A stretch of 64,000 nt of DNA from Diadema setosum. Its lineage: Eukaryota > Echinodermata > Echinoidea > Diadematoida > Diadematidae. The position numbers were made by a program, and so were the translations under genes. The stretch lies in the NCBI RefSeq assembly GCF_964275005.1, contig NC_092704.1, positions 5,352,048-5,416,047 on the forward strand, in the 5' to 3' direction. Position 1 is the stretch's first letter, and every line of letters begins with the position of its first letter. The notes under the pieces are model-generated. The model did not search any database and was not told where the DNA came from. It saw only the letters and a list, made by a program, of their open reading frames with translations. Positions 48,115 to 59,470 of this stretch are shown one piece after another.

Positions 48115-48962
48115 GGCTGCGTTTATCAACTTTCCTCTGTTTAAACGGCTTTCAAAAGCATACATACATAGAAGTATTCGGGTGTTCGGGCTCGTTTTTC
48201 GAGGGCACGCGAATAGCTTGAATCGAACGATAGGATTTCCTCACACCGGTTCACCATAGGAGGGCACTATTCGAAAGTACCGAATAGCAGCGAAAAGTAT
48301 AGCAAAGTGGGAATCGAACTTGTTCGATTTTCTTGCAGCGTATACCGTCTCTCGTTTATGAAATAATGACAATTTTGGTCTGGATTTGCCCTTTAGCAAA
48401 AATAAGCATGTAGACTGACATTCTGATGCAGTTTAGAAATTGTTAATAAGATTTGCTAGGATGTAGGAGGAAGAAATCCTCACTGCATGGGATGGTGAGT
48501 TGACGGTGCGGGTGATGGTGTATTCGGGGCCCGAATAGCGAATACCGAATAGCGAATAGCGAATACCGAATACCGAATACTTCTATGTGAACGCAGCCTT
48601 AGAAACGGCTTCCAAAATAGTTGCGTTTATCAACTCTTCGCGAAGACGATAACTGGCCTGTCACTGCACAGCTGCATTGCGCAATTCGACCCGAGGAGAA
48701 GAGGTCATAAGGCGTGCATTGTTCGTAACTGCAGTACAATACTACAAAGCCGTTTCAAAACAGCTTTGCGTTTATCAACTTCAAAAGGCTTTTACAAACA
48801 GGTTTCTGAAAACCTGTTTGGAAAGCCACAAATTTGCTTCTTTCGAAAAGGCTTTTCGAAAGGGCTTTCAAAACAGCTTTGCGTTTATCAACTCGTAAAA
48901 ATTCCTTGAAAGCTGTTTGGAAAACCTGTTTCTGCCGAGAAAAAGAGTTGATAAACGCACCC
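48115..48962. mobile_element. PIF/Harbinger-like MITE complex
   Basis: The ends GGCTGCGTTTATCAACT and AGTTGATAAACGCACCC are inverted repeats, and TTA stands outside both (48,112-48,114 and 48,963-48,965). Unit B has a single TTA at the same place (about 59,960), the empty site. A 3-bp TTA/TAA duplication with GG...-type ends fits PIF/Harbinger. TGCGTTTATCAACT recurs inside at about 48,622, 48,768 and 48,881. Another end, TGAACGCAGCC followed by TTA at 48,599-48,601, together with GAAGTATTCGG / CCGAATACTTC pairs, shows a second element nested in or fused to it. A GAATACCGAATAGC minisatellite lies at 48,528-48,582. Confidence 0.8.
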
Positions 48963-49350
48963 TTAATAGATAGGTCCCATATCTCTATGCTCATGTAAGT
49001 GGCGATCCATCGCGGTTCTTGTTCGCAATTCATTTAGATGTGGTATATCCTGTAGAGTCGCCTTCTTCACATACATTTCGGCGTTTAATGTGACAATCAG
49101 AACTTGTATTCGGGAGTTGCAGGAGAATCAAACATGTTCGATTTTTCACTCTTTCCACTCTCGCGACGCCTCTTTCACTATAGTAGCAGCCAAATCGAGG
49201 AGACTTCACACGTGTGATTTTCTTCGCGAGGTCTCCGAGACGTCTCCGCGATTTTGCGAAGACCTGTTTGCCACCTTCCGGAGACATTGCGGAGATGTCT
49301 CCGCCATAGGGAACACGTCACGGAGGCGTTGCGACGACGTCTCCGCGACA

Positions 49351-49986
49351 TCCGCACGAATAGATAATCAGCTAATTTGGAGACGTCTCTAAAGTCTCCT
49401 TCTCAGTGAGGGTGCAAGTCATTTTTGGTCTTTCTCGAATGGTATCGTCGCAGTGGCTGATCAGTAGCGGCAGTCTCTGCTACATAAGTCCCTTCTAAGG
49501 ACATTCGTCCATTAAAGGGATCGTATAGTTTTGTTTGAGACCTAACTTCAGGTTTCTAACATTTGGGTGAGATAATAAAGAATGAAGTATGATAGAGCAT
49601 GTAATTCCAAGAGGGATTCAACGTTTATTTCATGAAAATTGGTTTTGAAATGGCCGAGATATTAAAAAAAAAACAACAACAACAATCCTAGTAAAAGGTT
49701 GGACCCGCCTTTTCTTAGGATCGCTTTGTTTAACTATATTGTTTGTTTTTGGATGTCTCAGCCATTTCAAAATCGGAATGGTATATGCTCTACATAGTGG
49801 TTTCTTATATGTCTCACAAAGTTAAAAACCCAATCTCCATCTCCACCAATATTATAATATCCCTTTAATCAGCTTTAACGGATCTTACATACCGGCTGTC
49901 TGGAGACCGGCTGTCTGGAGACAGCCCTCACTGAGAAGGAGACTTTAGAGACGTCTCCAAATTAGCTGATTATCTATTCGTGCGGA
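49351..49986. mobile_element. Inverted-repeat element with 61-bp arms, hosting another MITE
   Basis: The left arm 49,351-49,411 and right arm 49,925-49,986 are essentially perfect reverse complements (start TCCGCACGAATAGATAATCA; inner end CTTCTCAGTGAGGG). Further GGAGACGTCTCC-type palindromes occur on the left (49,200-49,350). Between the arms sits the TTAAAGGGAT MITE at 49,512-49,868. Unit B lacks this whole block, so it entered unit A separately. Confidence 0.8.
49512..49868. mobile_element. MITE of the TTAAAGGGAT family, copy 3
   Basis: TTAAAGGGATCGTATAGTTT and ATTATAATATCCCTTTAA form the termini with TTAA at both outer edges. The interior (GAAAATTGGTTTTGAAATGG, GGATGTCTCAGCCATTTCAA) matches copies 1 and 2. 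Confidence 0.88.
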
Positions 49987-50339
49987 TCCTGTCATACCAG
50001 GGCCTAAGGAATAACACAAGAACAATTAGTATTCTGCCGCGCCTTAGAAGTCATGCTCAACACCACTGAGAAGTCATAATGTGCTTTATAGCTGGTACGC
50101 AAGTGCTTTGACAAAAGAGAGCCTAGTACAGTACGGAATACTTAACCCTGTCACAAATCGCAAGGCATTGTAAAAGTACATTTCCAACAGCAAAATGTAC
50201 AAAAACACGGTGGAACTGGCTCTAGTGGGACACGTTTTTTGAAAGATCAAACACGCCAGATCATAGTGAAGAAAAACTAAGAAGCCTAGATGTGCGCGGT
50301 ATGAAGAAGTATTCATTTTATAATGGGGGACTAAACTAT

Positions 50340-53100
50340 CATTTCATTTATGTCTGCGCATTACAAGTATACAGATATAGTATGTGAATGTTGAATCCGT
50401 TCCTGAACGGTTCTTTCAGTGTTTCGCTTTTTGCGTTGAAATCCAGCTTGTCATTCAATGAAACGTGAAACATATTTGTCTTCCTCGTCATATTTCGTTT
50501 TCGGAACAAGCTGCGCCGAGCATGCATGACTTCAAAGCGAAGAGGAATGTAGGACATCCTACATCGCCCCCATAGGGGGGCGATGGGTGCGGTCGCCCCC
50601 CCCCCCCCCCCCAAGATTTGGACCGGGGATTTGGAAGGTGGAAAAAAAGATATGTGTATACTGTATGCATGTACATGAAGCGGGTCTCCCTTTCAACCTT
50701 TCATCAAGTAAGATCATGTTTGTTTGTTTTTTCAATATTTCACTCAAAGTGTGCACCAGATCGTTGAATTTCAATTCAAAAAATGCAAAATCTCTCTTGC
50801 TTGGGAGAGGGATACCCCCTCCCAAACCCTTCCCTTCTGTGCCCCTTTCCCTAGCCTTAGTACGTTTTTCAGATTTACAAAAGATTCTGAATAATTTTTA
50901 GTGCACAAGACTTTTTATCACTTTTTATTCCGAAAACTCAAAAGTTCCCCCAATGTACAACGGGAATATCCCCTTTTAATCAACCCCTTTCCTCACTCTG
51001 TTCCCCAGATCATATTTTTTCTATATAATTTCCCAAATATTCCATCAAAATATGCGTGTACAAGATATCTCAATTTGAACTTTAAAAAGGCAAAAGCTCC
51101 CTCGTACGGGAAGAGTGGTGATAATAAACTCTCCCACGCCTTCTCCCTGCCCCCCCCCCCATGCATAAAGACTGTGGCTATACTTTGAACATAGACAGTT
51201 TTCCAAATATGCCACAAAATGTGTCCACCAAAACGTTTAACTGCAGTCAGAAAATACAGAATCTCCCTCGTGTAGGTGGGGTATTATAAGGCTTATCCCC
51301 TCTCATTGCTTGGTCCCCTCTAGACTTTAAAGTGCACTTTGGGGAATGACCATTTCCGAATTTTCCACAAAAAGTATGCTTCACATTGCTTTATTTCAAT
51401 TCTTGAAACACAAAACCTCCGTCGAGCGGGAGGGGGGATCCCTCTCCCACACCCTCCCCCTAAGCTCTATCTCACTAGACTTTGCACATACTCAGAGATG
51501 ATGCACACTCGGAATAAGAGCTAAATTCCGTGATTTTAACACTTACCTGAAAAGCCCTATTTATTTCCATTATATCTTTTGGGGGCATTGAAAGTATTGG
51601 AGCAAAAGTTTGCACCAGATTGCTGAATTTCAGGTCTGAAAATGCAAAATCACGTTCTTGTCGGAGGAGAAAGGCCCCTTATCTGCACCCTAGTGTGGAT
51701 GCTTTTTCTGTTTGATTGCTCAACAGACAGTGTTGACGATATTCATTGTAAGAATTACATACGACGATACACCTCATTGGTGGACTGTACTAGAAAAGAA
51801 GAAGAAGAAGAAGAAGAAGAAGAAGAAGAAGAAGAAGAAGAATTAAGACAAGTTTATTTAAAGGATACCATTTTATAGGCAAATTGTTTAATGATAATCT
51901 ACATCAAAATATACTGCTACCTTAAACAAGTGGGACTGTTTCAAGTTGATAAAACACGCAAAAGCATAAATCAAATTGCACCATTTACAACATCAAAATG
52001 CAAAAAGTTCTCACCGTGGGAGGGGGACACACCCTACCCCCCTCGCTCCGCTCGCTCGGGCTCGGTTGCGTTCATGATATTTAGTGTAAGAATTAATTCA
52101 AGAGGTTTATAAAATGATACCATTTCATAGGGAAATTTTTTAATAATAATCTAAATCAAAATACACTGCTATCTTAAACAAATGGAACTGTTTCAAATCC
52201 ATAAAACACGCAAAAATATACATCAAATTGCACCATTTACAACATAAAAATGCAAGAAAGTTCTCACCGTGGGAGGGGGATACACCCCACTCCCACACCC
52301 TCCCCCTCCCCCCTCCACCCCCCCCCCCCCCCCCCCCGCTCGCTCCGCTCGCTCGGGCTCGGTCGCGTTCATGATATTTAGTGTAAGAATTATATCAATA
52401 AGTTTATTTAAATGATAGGCAAATTGTTTGATAATAATCTACATCAACATAAATCTTATCTTAAACAAGTGGGACTGTTTCAAGTCGATAAAACACGCAA
52501 AACATGCATCAAATTGCACCATTTACAACATAAAAATGCAAAAAGTCCACACCGTGGGAGGGGAGGGGGACAACCTCTCACTCTCTCCGCTCGCTCGGAC
52601 TCGGTCGCTTCGCTCCCTCGCATACTAACTTTCCCCCAGATCAAATCCTGGCTACGCCGCCGGTGGTTTCCATGAATTATGAAGAGTTGCCACTCTATCT
52701 TCAACACCTCGCTGATGTCATACGTTTGTTTTGTTCAGGGTGGTGTGTCTGCATGCTTTCTTAAAGTCTATCGCAATAAACGTTGACCACGCCTGTACAC
52801 TTCTTTATATCTGACAGCAGCAAATGTTAGGTATGTTGTACCAATAAGCAATTGATAACTTACGGTGACCTTATGCATCATTACATGGCAGGATAACATT
52901 GTTACGTCATGAGTACGGTAGTGCTGTATATGTCATGTAGCCCTGCTAATGTGAAATAAACTTAATTCAGTCATCAGATTCAATATCTGTAGCATTCTGT
53001 AGCATTATAATGACAATTGCGTTTCATGGTGAGTGACCCACATCTCTACAAGTTGGGTTTTTTTTTACGTGGGTCTCTCTTTTCTAATAATAAAATTATT
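50340..53100. mobile_element. Repeat-rich insertion specific to unit A
   Basis: The sequence matching unit B stops near 50,330 and resumes near 53,170. In between lie a C-run with GGTCGCCCC (about 50,590), several degenerate blocks ending in CCCTCCCC runs, and three tandem units at about 51,910, 52,155 and 52,450 with GGACTGTTTCAAGTTGATAA, AAATTGCACCATTTACAACA and a CTCGCTCCGCTCGCTCGG cassette. Near 52,640 AATCCTGGCTACGCCGCCGG resembles a decayed hAT-type right end. A related cassette is found antisense at 63,200-63,310. The element's exact ends are not resolved. Confidence 0.65.
51797..51842. repeat. GAA microsatellite
   Basis: About 15 GAA/AAG units in the unit A insertion; they give a run of Glu codons in a meaningless ORF. 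Confidence 0.9.
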
Positions 53101-53571
53101 TTGAACAATGGTATAATATGTGTATGTTTGTACCTATAATCTACAAAGAAATATTGTTGTATAACAAATCGTTTGATCATTTTCCTTAAAATTGCATCTA
53201 AAACAAAAAATGTGATATTGAAAATAAAATTTGATTTGAACTGAATTGAACAGATTTTCATCACTCCATTCATCTACGTAGTATGATTGGTCGAGAATAC
53301 AGGCTACAAAACAACGAAAAGCTATCATGCTGAATTTTACAAGAAGGGAAAAAGAAAAGTTATCGCAGTATTAATTGGTAATGGGACTCGTGATATGCCT
53401 TCACTGAGTCAGGTGGTAGGGAATTGGTCTCACCAATCATCATCGCTTGTTTTCATGACTCCAAAAATTAACAGCTATAGGTAACAATAAGGATTTGTTT
53501 GTATCCTCCATGATTTTTTTTTTTCACGAGCATAAAACGTATGACACATTCAATGAATAAGCATCATTTCC

Positions 53572-53584
53572 TTTTCCTTTATAG
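53572..53584 (+). promoter_or_regulatory. Splice acceptor of NAT-like 2
   Basis: TTTTCCTTTATAG, 37 bp before the ATG, matches the acceptor in front of copy 3 and points to a shared non-coding 5' exon design. Confidence 0.7.
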
Positions 53585-53621
53585 GTTCTTATTGCATCAA
53601 GGGAAACGTAAGTTTTCGAAG

Positions 53622-54527
53622 ATGACAAATGAAGTAACATCACAGGAAGCTTATGCTTTCGTTCGAGATGTCTTGGAGGTGGATACACCAGAAAGAAAAA
53701 TGAAAGATGACCCAACAGGTCTTCTGCAAGAGATCGTGTCTTCGTGGCATCAACACATTCCATTCCAGACGATCACGAGTATTGCCACACCCCACGAGCA
53801 ACGCCACGTCCCAATGATTGATGATATTAAGCGAAGCATCTTTACCAAAGTAGGTGGATGCTGCTACGAAAACAACGTGGGTTGTTTCATGATTCTCCGT
53901 GCTCTGGGTTTTAATGTGGTCTTGGTAGCTAGTGACATTAGTTTGAAAAATGACCACGTTATTTTAGTGGTTGAAAATCTCACCTCCCAGGGCAGCAGGC
54001 ACATGGTGGATGTAGGTATAGGCGGCTACCCGACTTTTCTTCCAGTTACGCTCGATTTTAAGAAGGCCTCACCGGAATACCACGACTCGTATTTGAGGTA
54101 CAAATTTGTCGTGGATGGTGACATCATAAGACGCTTGCACAAGGCTGACAGCGATCCGGCAGGCGCGGCACGATTCCGAGACTTCGTTGTGGATGGCTGG
54201 TACCCTTTTACTGTCATTCACCACAATGCACCAGTAGAGCTTTCTGTTTTTAAAGAGTCTATGAATAAAATCTACACCGAAGTTCTCCCCTCCCCACCCT
54301 TTTTGACGAGCCCTCGGTCTACAGCATTCCCAAACGGTCGCTTCTTGGCCATCAATGACACCACTTTGCTCCAAGAGAATGATGAAGGGAAGGTGATAAA
54401 AACATATCTGAAATCTCGGGACGAACTCCTTGCTGCCTATGCACGTTTCTTCCCGCAGATTCCAAAGGAGATGGTTGAAGCGGCGCTGAATGATGTCAAT
54501 GTCAAATTGGACTTTAGTAAGGAATAG
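53622..54527 (+). CDS. Arylamine N-acetyltransferase-like protein, copy 2 (301 aa)
   Basis: The exon begins at 53,585 after TTTTCCTTTATAG, and the first ATG downstream (53,622) gives 301 residues. An in-frame ATG at 53,541 lies upstream of the acceptor and is rejected. The N-terminus MTNEVTSQEAYAF aligns with residues 7 onward of copy 3, which supports this start. NAT motifs: GGCCYENN with catalytic Cys81 and the family Glu83 retained, His112 (NDHVILVV), Asp130 (MVDVGIGGYP). The C-terminal third (LTSPRSTAFPNGRF, LKSRDELLAAYARFFPQIP) is shared by all three copies and would line the acetyl-CoA/substrate side in this fold by position. It is about 90% identical to copy 3 by eye, as expected of a recent tandem duplicate. 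All triad residues are present, so it is probably active. Expression evidence is not available. Confidence 0.9.
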   Translation: MTNEVTSQEAYAFVRDVLEVDTPERKMKDDPTGLLQEIVSSWHQHIPFQTITSIATPHEQRHVPMIDDIKRSIFTKVGGCCYENNVGCFMILRALGFNVVLVASDISLKNDHVILVVENLTSQGSRHMVDVGIGGYPTFLPVTLDFKKASPEYHDSYLRYKFVVDGDIIRRLHKADSDPAGAARFRDFVVDGWYPFTVIHHNAPVELSVFKESMNKIYTEVLPSPPFLTSPRSTAFPNGRFLAINDTTLLQENDEGKVIKTYLKSRDELLAAYARFFPQIPKEMVEAALNDVNVKLDFSKE

Positions 54528-55765
54528 GCCTAAATGAAGTAAGCTGGATACATGCGTGAAAGCATACCTGTCTTGCTACTAGTTATACGAGCTGATAAGA
54601 TTTTGCCATGGTTGTCAACAGTAGTATAATGTTTATGGTGTGGTGGTCTTTTTCCCACACCATGTCTACATTGATGCATCTTGTTGGACTATGATTATGC
54701 AATGTACTTTATAATGCAAGACATGTTAATTATTATGGTCCTGTGGACTTATATACACAGTGTGCAGAGTAAATGTCCGCATTTTTCTCCAAGATGGCGC
54801 TCTTGGGTAAAGGGGAAAGGAGATTGGGCAAAGTATTCGTCCTGTAGAGATTATCATGGCATCTTTTAATTGAAAAAAAAACAAAAACCCAGCAACAACA
54901 TCATATATACATTCCAAAATTAACGAGAAAATTTTACGAAATCTAGAAATGCAATATGATACCTATACTAGTAGATGAAATACATAAATAATAAAAAAAA
55001 AGAAGCAAATTGCATTTGGTACATGTATGCAAATAAAGAAAAGAAAAGATCTGCCTAAGGGAAAGGAAGAAGGTATCCTAACATGACGGTACTGTGTAGT
55101 AGATGACTATATTTTTTCGAATTTGTGTAATTTGCTTATGGATAGCAACTGTTCCTGTGCGCGGGATTTCTGTATATTTTGTATAATCATTTTGTGAAAT
55201 TGACAGATATTGTATTTAGTTTGATCATAATGATTTGTGATTCCATGATTGCTCAGAAAAAAAAAACGAATATCCTTGACAGAGCAATAAACATCAAATC
55301 AAATGAAAATGAAAAAAATGGTAGGCCTAAATTAAGGATAGGTAGCAGAGTGAAGCTCATAACAGTAGATTAAAAGTGGATTTGGATTCAGCGAATGCCA
55401 CAAGAACATTATAGAATAGAATGGAATAGATTAGAATTGATTACAACACAATAGAATAGTGATCAATAGAAAAGTGATCAAACAGACCTACACTGAGTAA
55501 GTCAAATCTCTTTAGTTGTCACATCGTTACGCTTCCTGAATTCCATCTATTGTATGCCGATACTGGCCACTAGATTTGACCTAAGGTCATGTAGACAACC
55601 TGTGTATAAATTTGGTGTCACTGTAATCAGCATGAGATACGGTATGAGAGTGATATATATGTTTATAAGGAGGGTATCTCACAACTGCTGAACAAGGAGA
55701 TCAGAGATTGCATAGTAAATTGTGTTTCTTACCCGTATTTAACTGTGATCCATGTGGACTGTCAA
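54528..55765 (+). other. 3' flank of NAT-like 2, shared with copy 3
   Basis: After the stop both copies continue with AGGCCTAAATGAAGTAAGCTGG and TAAGATTTTGCCATGGTTGT. Possible polyadenylation signals AATAAA occur near 55,032 and 55,284. The last part (55,474-55,765) matches 63,708-64,000. Confidence 0.7.
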
Positions 55766-57084
55766 CAGTTGAAAAAAAATGACAATAAAACTTTTCCATG
55801 AGTGGTAATGACCATGCCTTGATCTATCCAGTTAAAGTTTCCCTGAATTTTAAGTGTGATTTCTAGCAACAAAGTGTTTTGCTTAATACTTACATATTTC
55901 GCCTACCAAATCTTAATACTGGCGAATATCTTTGCCACTGGACTCAGATGAGAAATGTATGGTTGCAAAATCGTGGATTCTGCAGTTTGGCCGTGGGAGA
56001 CGGATAGCGGTGGAAGTTTGTGTGTGTGTGTGTGTGCGTGTGCGCGCGCGTGTGTGTGTGTGCAAGAGTGTTTACATCCTGGCTGTGCATTTATTTATTT
56101 ATACAGGATAAAAACGATCAGCTAAAAGCTGTTTTACCTCGAAGTCCTGTCTGGACAATGCAGTTTCCTGCACAAAAGATTACTGTAAAAAAAAAAAAGA
56201 CATCAAAAGACACACACAAAAAAAGGAAATATTTTCCAAACAGATTTAAAACAAAATTTATTTTTAATCTGTTGGAAGTAGTGGTCTTCCATTGGGCCCT
56301 GAATGATGTTGATAAACAATATAATTAGGTAGCAAATTGCACATACAGAAGAAAACATAGATATATACCGTACATGCTGTGTATGAGCACCAACTGTACA
56401 GGCTGGCATGTTGTCTTTTGAAGAGAAACCATACAGACAACACTTACTGATATCGGGGAGGTGAGAAGAAACCTCCCTGCTAATATCCATCTGCAGAGAC
56501 TCCAACTCTCCCGCTTTCGACGGGAGATCTCCCGCCGAAAGCCCATTTTTGCAAAATCTTTCGTTCTCCCGCTTGAGAGTCAATTTCTCCCGCCCTGTCT
56601 CTGTGTCTCCCGCTTGAAATGATTTCTTACTTTGTGTCATCGTATGCTGAAAAATAAGCCTTAGATTGCACGAGAGAGCATCTAGAACCCTACACAATGT
56701 AGGCCTAGAGCTTTCAGGGCCCTAAAGCCATGAAAGCGAGCCGGGACTTCGCACTTCGCGCACATGAAGGTGGAGTCTCCCGTTTGCTAGGGGTTTCAGG
56801 CGGGAGAATCTCCAGATCAGAAGGTGCTTGAGGTTGGAGTCTTTGCATCTGCTCATGTAGAATCAAGCTGAAGCTTTTTAAACAATGTTTAATGTCCGTG
56901 AGCTAATGATGGGCTACAAGGTCGCCATGATACAGTCTCACGTTTTACATCATCACAACACCAACTTTAATCACACATTTCATATTTATTCATGATGGAG
57001 AGCGAAAAATAGGAGACAAAAAATGCGAGATTGACGTGTTTCTGGCATGTCAACACAATGAAGCTGAATCCACCCTAACAAAAA
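55766..57084. other. Spacer between duplicated units
   Basis: It contains a GT/GC microsatellite at 56,016-56,062 and, antisense around 56,460-56,610, a patch of repeated CTCCCGC words (TCTCCCGCTTTCGACGGGAG) that gives a 164-codon minus-strand frame with no known domain. I regard the frame as non-coding. Confidence 0.4.
56016..56062. repeat. GT/GC microsatellite
   Basis: GTGTGTG...CGTGTGCGCGCGCGTGTGTG; alternating purine-pyrimidine, a possible Z-DNA former. Confidence 0.9.
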
Positions 57085-58590
57085 AGTCCTGTGGTACTCC
57101 CTGTGGTACTTGTCGGTACCACACAATGTACCACACACTTGTAATGTTACCACAGGATCTGTGTGGTACTGTACCACAGGCTTGTAGGGTACTCCCTGTA
57201 GTACTTGTCAGTACCACACAATGTACCACATAAATAAATGTTACCACAGGAACTGTGTGGTACTGTTTTACAGGCTCATGTGGTACTCCCTGTGGTACTG
57301 GTTGGTACCACACAATGTACCACACAAATATATGTTAACACAGGAACTGTGTGGTACTGTGTCGCAGGCTCGTGTGGTACTCTGGGATGTACCACAGGGC
57401 AGTACCACAGGACATTACCACAGGAAAGTACCACAGGACAGTACCACATGACAGTATACACACAAATTGTCCTGTGGTATGTTGGGACGTATACCACACG
57501 ACAGTACCACAGGACAGTACCACATGAATTGTCCTGTGGTATTTTGGGACGTACCACAATAGAGTACAACAGGAAAGTACCACAGGACAGTACCACACGA
57601 CTTGTTCTGTGGTATTTTAGGACGTACCACAGGACAGTACCACAGGGCAGTTCAACAGGACAGTACCACAGGAAAGTATCACAGGATAGTACTACAGGAC
57701 AGTACCACAGGAATTGTCCTGTGTTATTTTGGGACGTACCAATGGACAGTACCACAGGGCAGTACCACAGGACAGTACCACAAGACTTGTCCTGCAGTAT
57801 TTTGGGACGTACCACAGGGCAGTACCACAGGACAGTACCGCAGGAAAGTACCACAGGATAGTACCACACGACTTGTCCTGTGGTATTTTGGGACGTACCA
57901 CAGGACAGTACCACAGGGCAGTACCACAGGAAAGTACCACAGGACAGTACCACACGACTTGTCCTGTGGTATTTTGGGACATACCACAGGACAGTACCAC
58001 AGGAATTGTCCTGTGGTATTTTGGGACGTACCACAGGAGAGTACCACAGGATATTACCACAGGACAGTACCTCACGACTTGTCCTGTGGTATTTTGGGAC
58101 GTACCACAGGACAGTACCACAGGGCAGTACCACAGGACAGTACCACAGGAAAGTACCACAGGATAGTACCACAGGACAGTACCACACGACTTGTCCTGTG
58201 GTATTTTGGGACGTACCACAGGGCAGTACCACAGGACAGTACCACAGGATAGTACCACAGGACAGTACCACACGACAGTACCACACGACTTGTCCTGTGG
58301 TATTTTGGGACATACCACAGGACAGTACCACAGGTACTGTCCTGTGGTATTTTGGGACGTACCACAGGACAGTACCACAGGTCAGTACCACAGGGCAGTA
58401 CCACAGGACAGTACCACAGGAAAGTACCACAGGATAGTTCCACAGGACAGTACCACATGATTTGTCCTGTGGTATTTTGGGACGTACCACAGGACAGTAC
58501 CACACCAATTGTCCTGTGGAATTTTGGGACGTACCACAGGACAGTACGACAGGAATTCCTGTGGTAATTTTCGATGTATACCACGCATAT
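57085..58590. repeat. Composite minisatellite: 94-bp units passing into a 13-bp / hairpin array
   Basis: The first part (57,085-57,380) has three to four units of about 94-95 bp (TGGTACTCCCTGTGGTACT ... CACACAATGTACCACA). From about 57,390 the array is made of the 13-bp unit ACAGTACCACAGG (second base varies: ACAG, GCAG, AAAG, ATAG). It is punctuated about 14 times by a block reading TGTCCTGTGGTA, TTTTGGGACG, then TACCACAGGACA: a 12-bp perfect stem with a 10-base loop. Because 13-bp units seldom contain stops, long frames stay open on both strands, including a 453-codon minus-strand frame; these are best explained by the repeat. Confidence 0.93.
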
Positions 58591-59049
58591 AGAGTATTAT
58601 ACAGTTTACACATGCTTGTTTTCCTGTTTGTTTCCACAGGCTCTATCAGTACACACAGTGCGGCTTCATGCAGTGAAAATGTTGCAAATGCTAAACATAC
58701 CTGTTATGATCTGTCAACCTCTTGCACTATACTGCATGGGATTCAAGAGAGCTCAAAAATTAATAAATCGGAAGTAAAATTTTAGCTTCCGTGGATTTAA
58801 CTGTATTTTGATTTTACAAAGCTTTGACTTTCATGAGACAGATCTCAATACGTTTTACATTATACAAATAACTAAATAATTTTAAACAAGGCTCTATACC
58901 TAATCTATAGAAGGCTACATCAATTTACAATTTTCTTTTCGTTCTCTGATACACAGTGGTAAGGGCGTTCCCAACAGGCTCAGCGCACTCATAACTATAC
59001 GATAGCATTTTAGGCCTGGTGCGGGTGCCTACATGTGATCCTCGAATAT

Positions 59050-59116
59050 CACACACGCACACGCACACGCACACACACACACACACACACATACACACAC
59101 ACACACACACACACAT
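59050..59116. repeat. CA microsatellite (unit B)
   Basis: CACACGCACACG then about 25 CA units with one AT; partner of 47,495-47,534. Confidence 0.9.
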
Positions 59117-59194
59117 ACTTCAATATGCCTACATATACATAAATACAAAGATATATAACTGAAATTGGTGTTTAACTTTTAATCTTAATACAAA

Positions 59195-59470
59195 ATATTT
59201 ACTCCGGAATTTTCAGCTGTCAACGCTATAGCCTTCATCAGGGGAATGACCCGTCTTTGCCTTGATCACGTGACGGTCAAGGGTTGAATTTTCAATACAG
59301 AAGAGCCTCTGCTCTGATAATGCCTTTATGTAAACACCTGACCAATACCAGTCACGCTCCACATCGCCAATATTATAATACTGTGTGGACCCCTCTGAAA
59401 ACCAGCCTTTGGCTGACGAGGGTGTTCCACCCCATGAGTGGAAAATAAAAATTGAATTGAATTGAATTGG
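59195..59470. mobile_element. Retroelement-like insertion with GAATT tail (unit B only)
   Basis: Contains TCCGGAATTTTCAGCTGTCA then ACGCTATAGCCTTCATCAGG, a motif set seen in UTRs of Penelope-like and related retroelements, and ends GAAAATAAAAATTGAATTGA, an A/T-rich tail. Unit A lacks it. The family assignment is tentative. Confidence 0.45.

Larger units (their letters stand above)
47225..55765. repeat. Segmental duplication unit A (carries NAT-like 2)
   Basis: Sequence from about 47,225 (GTGGATTTATCTAC) to about 55,765 matches unit B in order: a CA repeat with GGGCGTTCCCAACAGG before it, the CATATTTCGGCG-like flank near 49,070, the NAT exon, and a closing block with GATCAAACAGACCTACACTG. Unit A is about 8.5 kb. 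It is enlarged against B by insertions at 48,115-48,962, about 49,113-50,000 and about 50,340-53,100. Confidence 0.85.

Noticed and set aside
56203-56697. 164-codon minus-strand ORF
   Set aside because: Made partly of repeated CTCCCGC words, no domain, no neighbouring exon.
57276-58637. 453-codon minus-strand open frame in the hairpin array
   Set aside because: It consists only of CGTVLWYCPVVLS-like repeats dictated by the 13-bp unit; equally long frames exist on the other strand and in other phases. No start context or unique sequence supports a gene.
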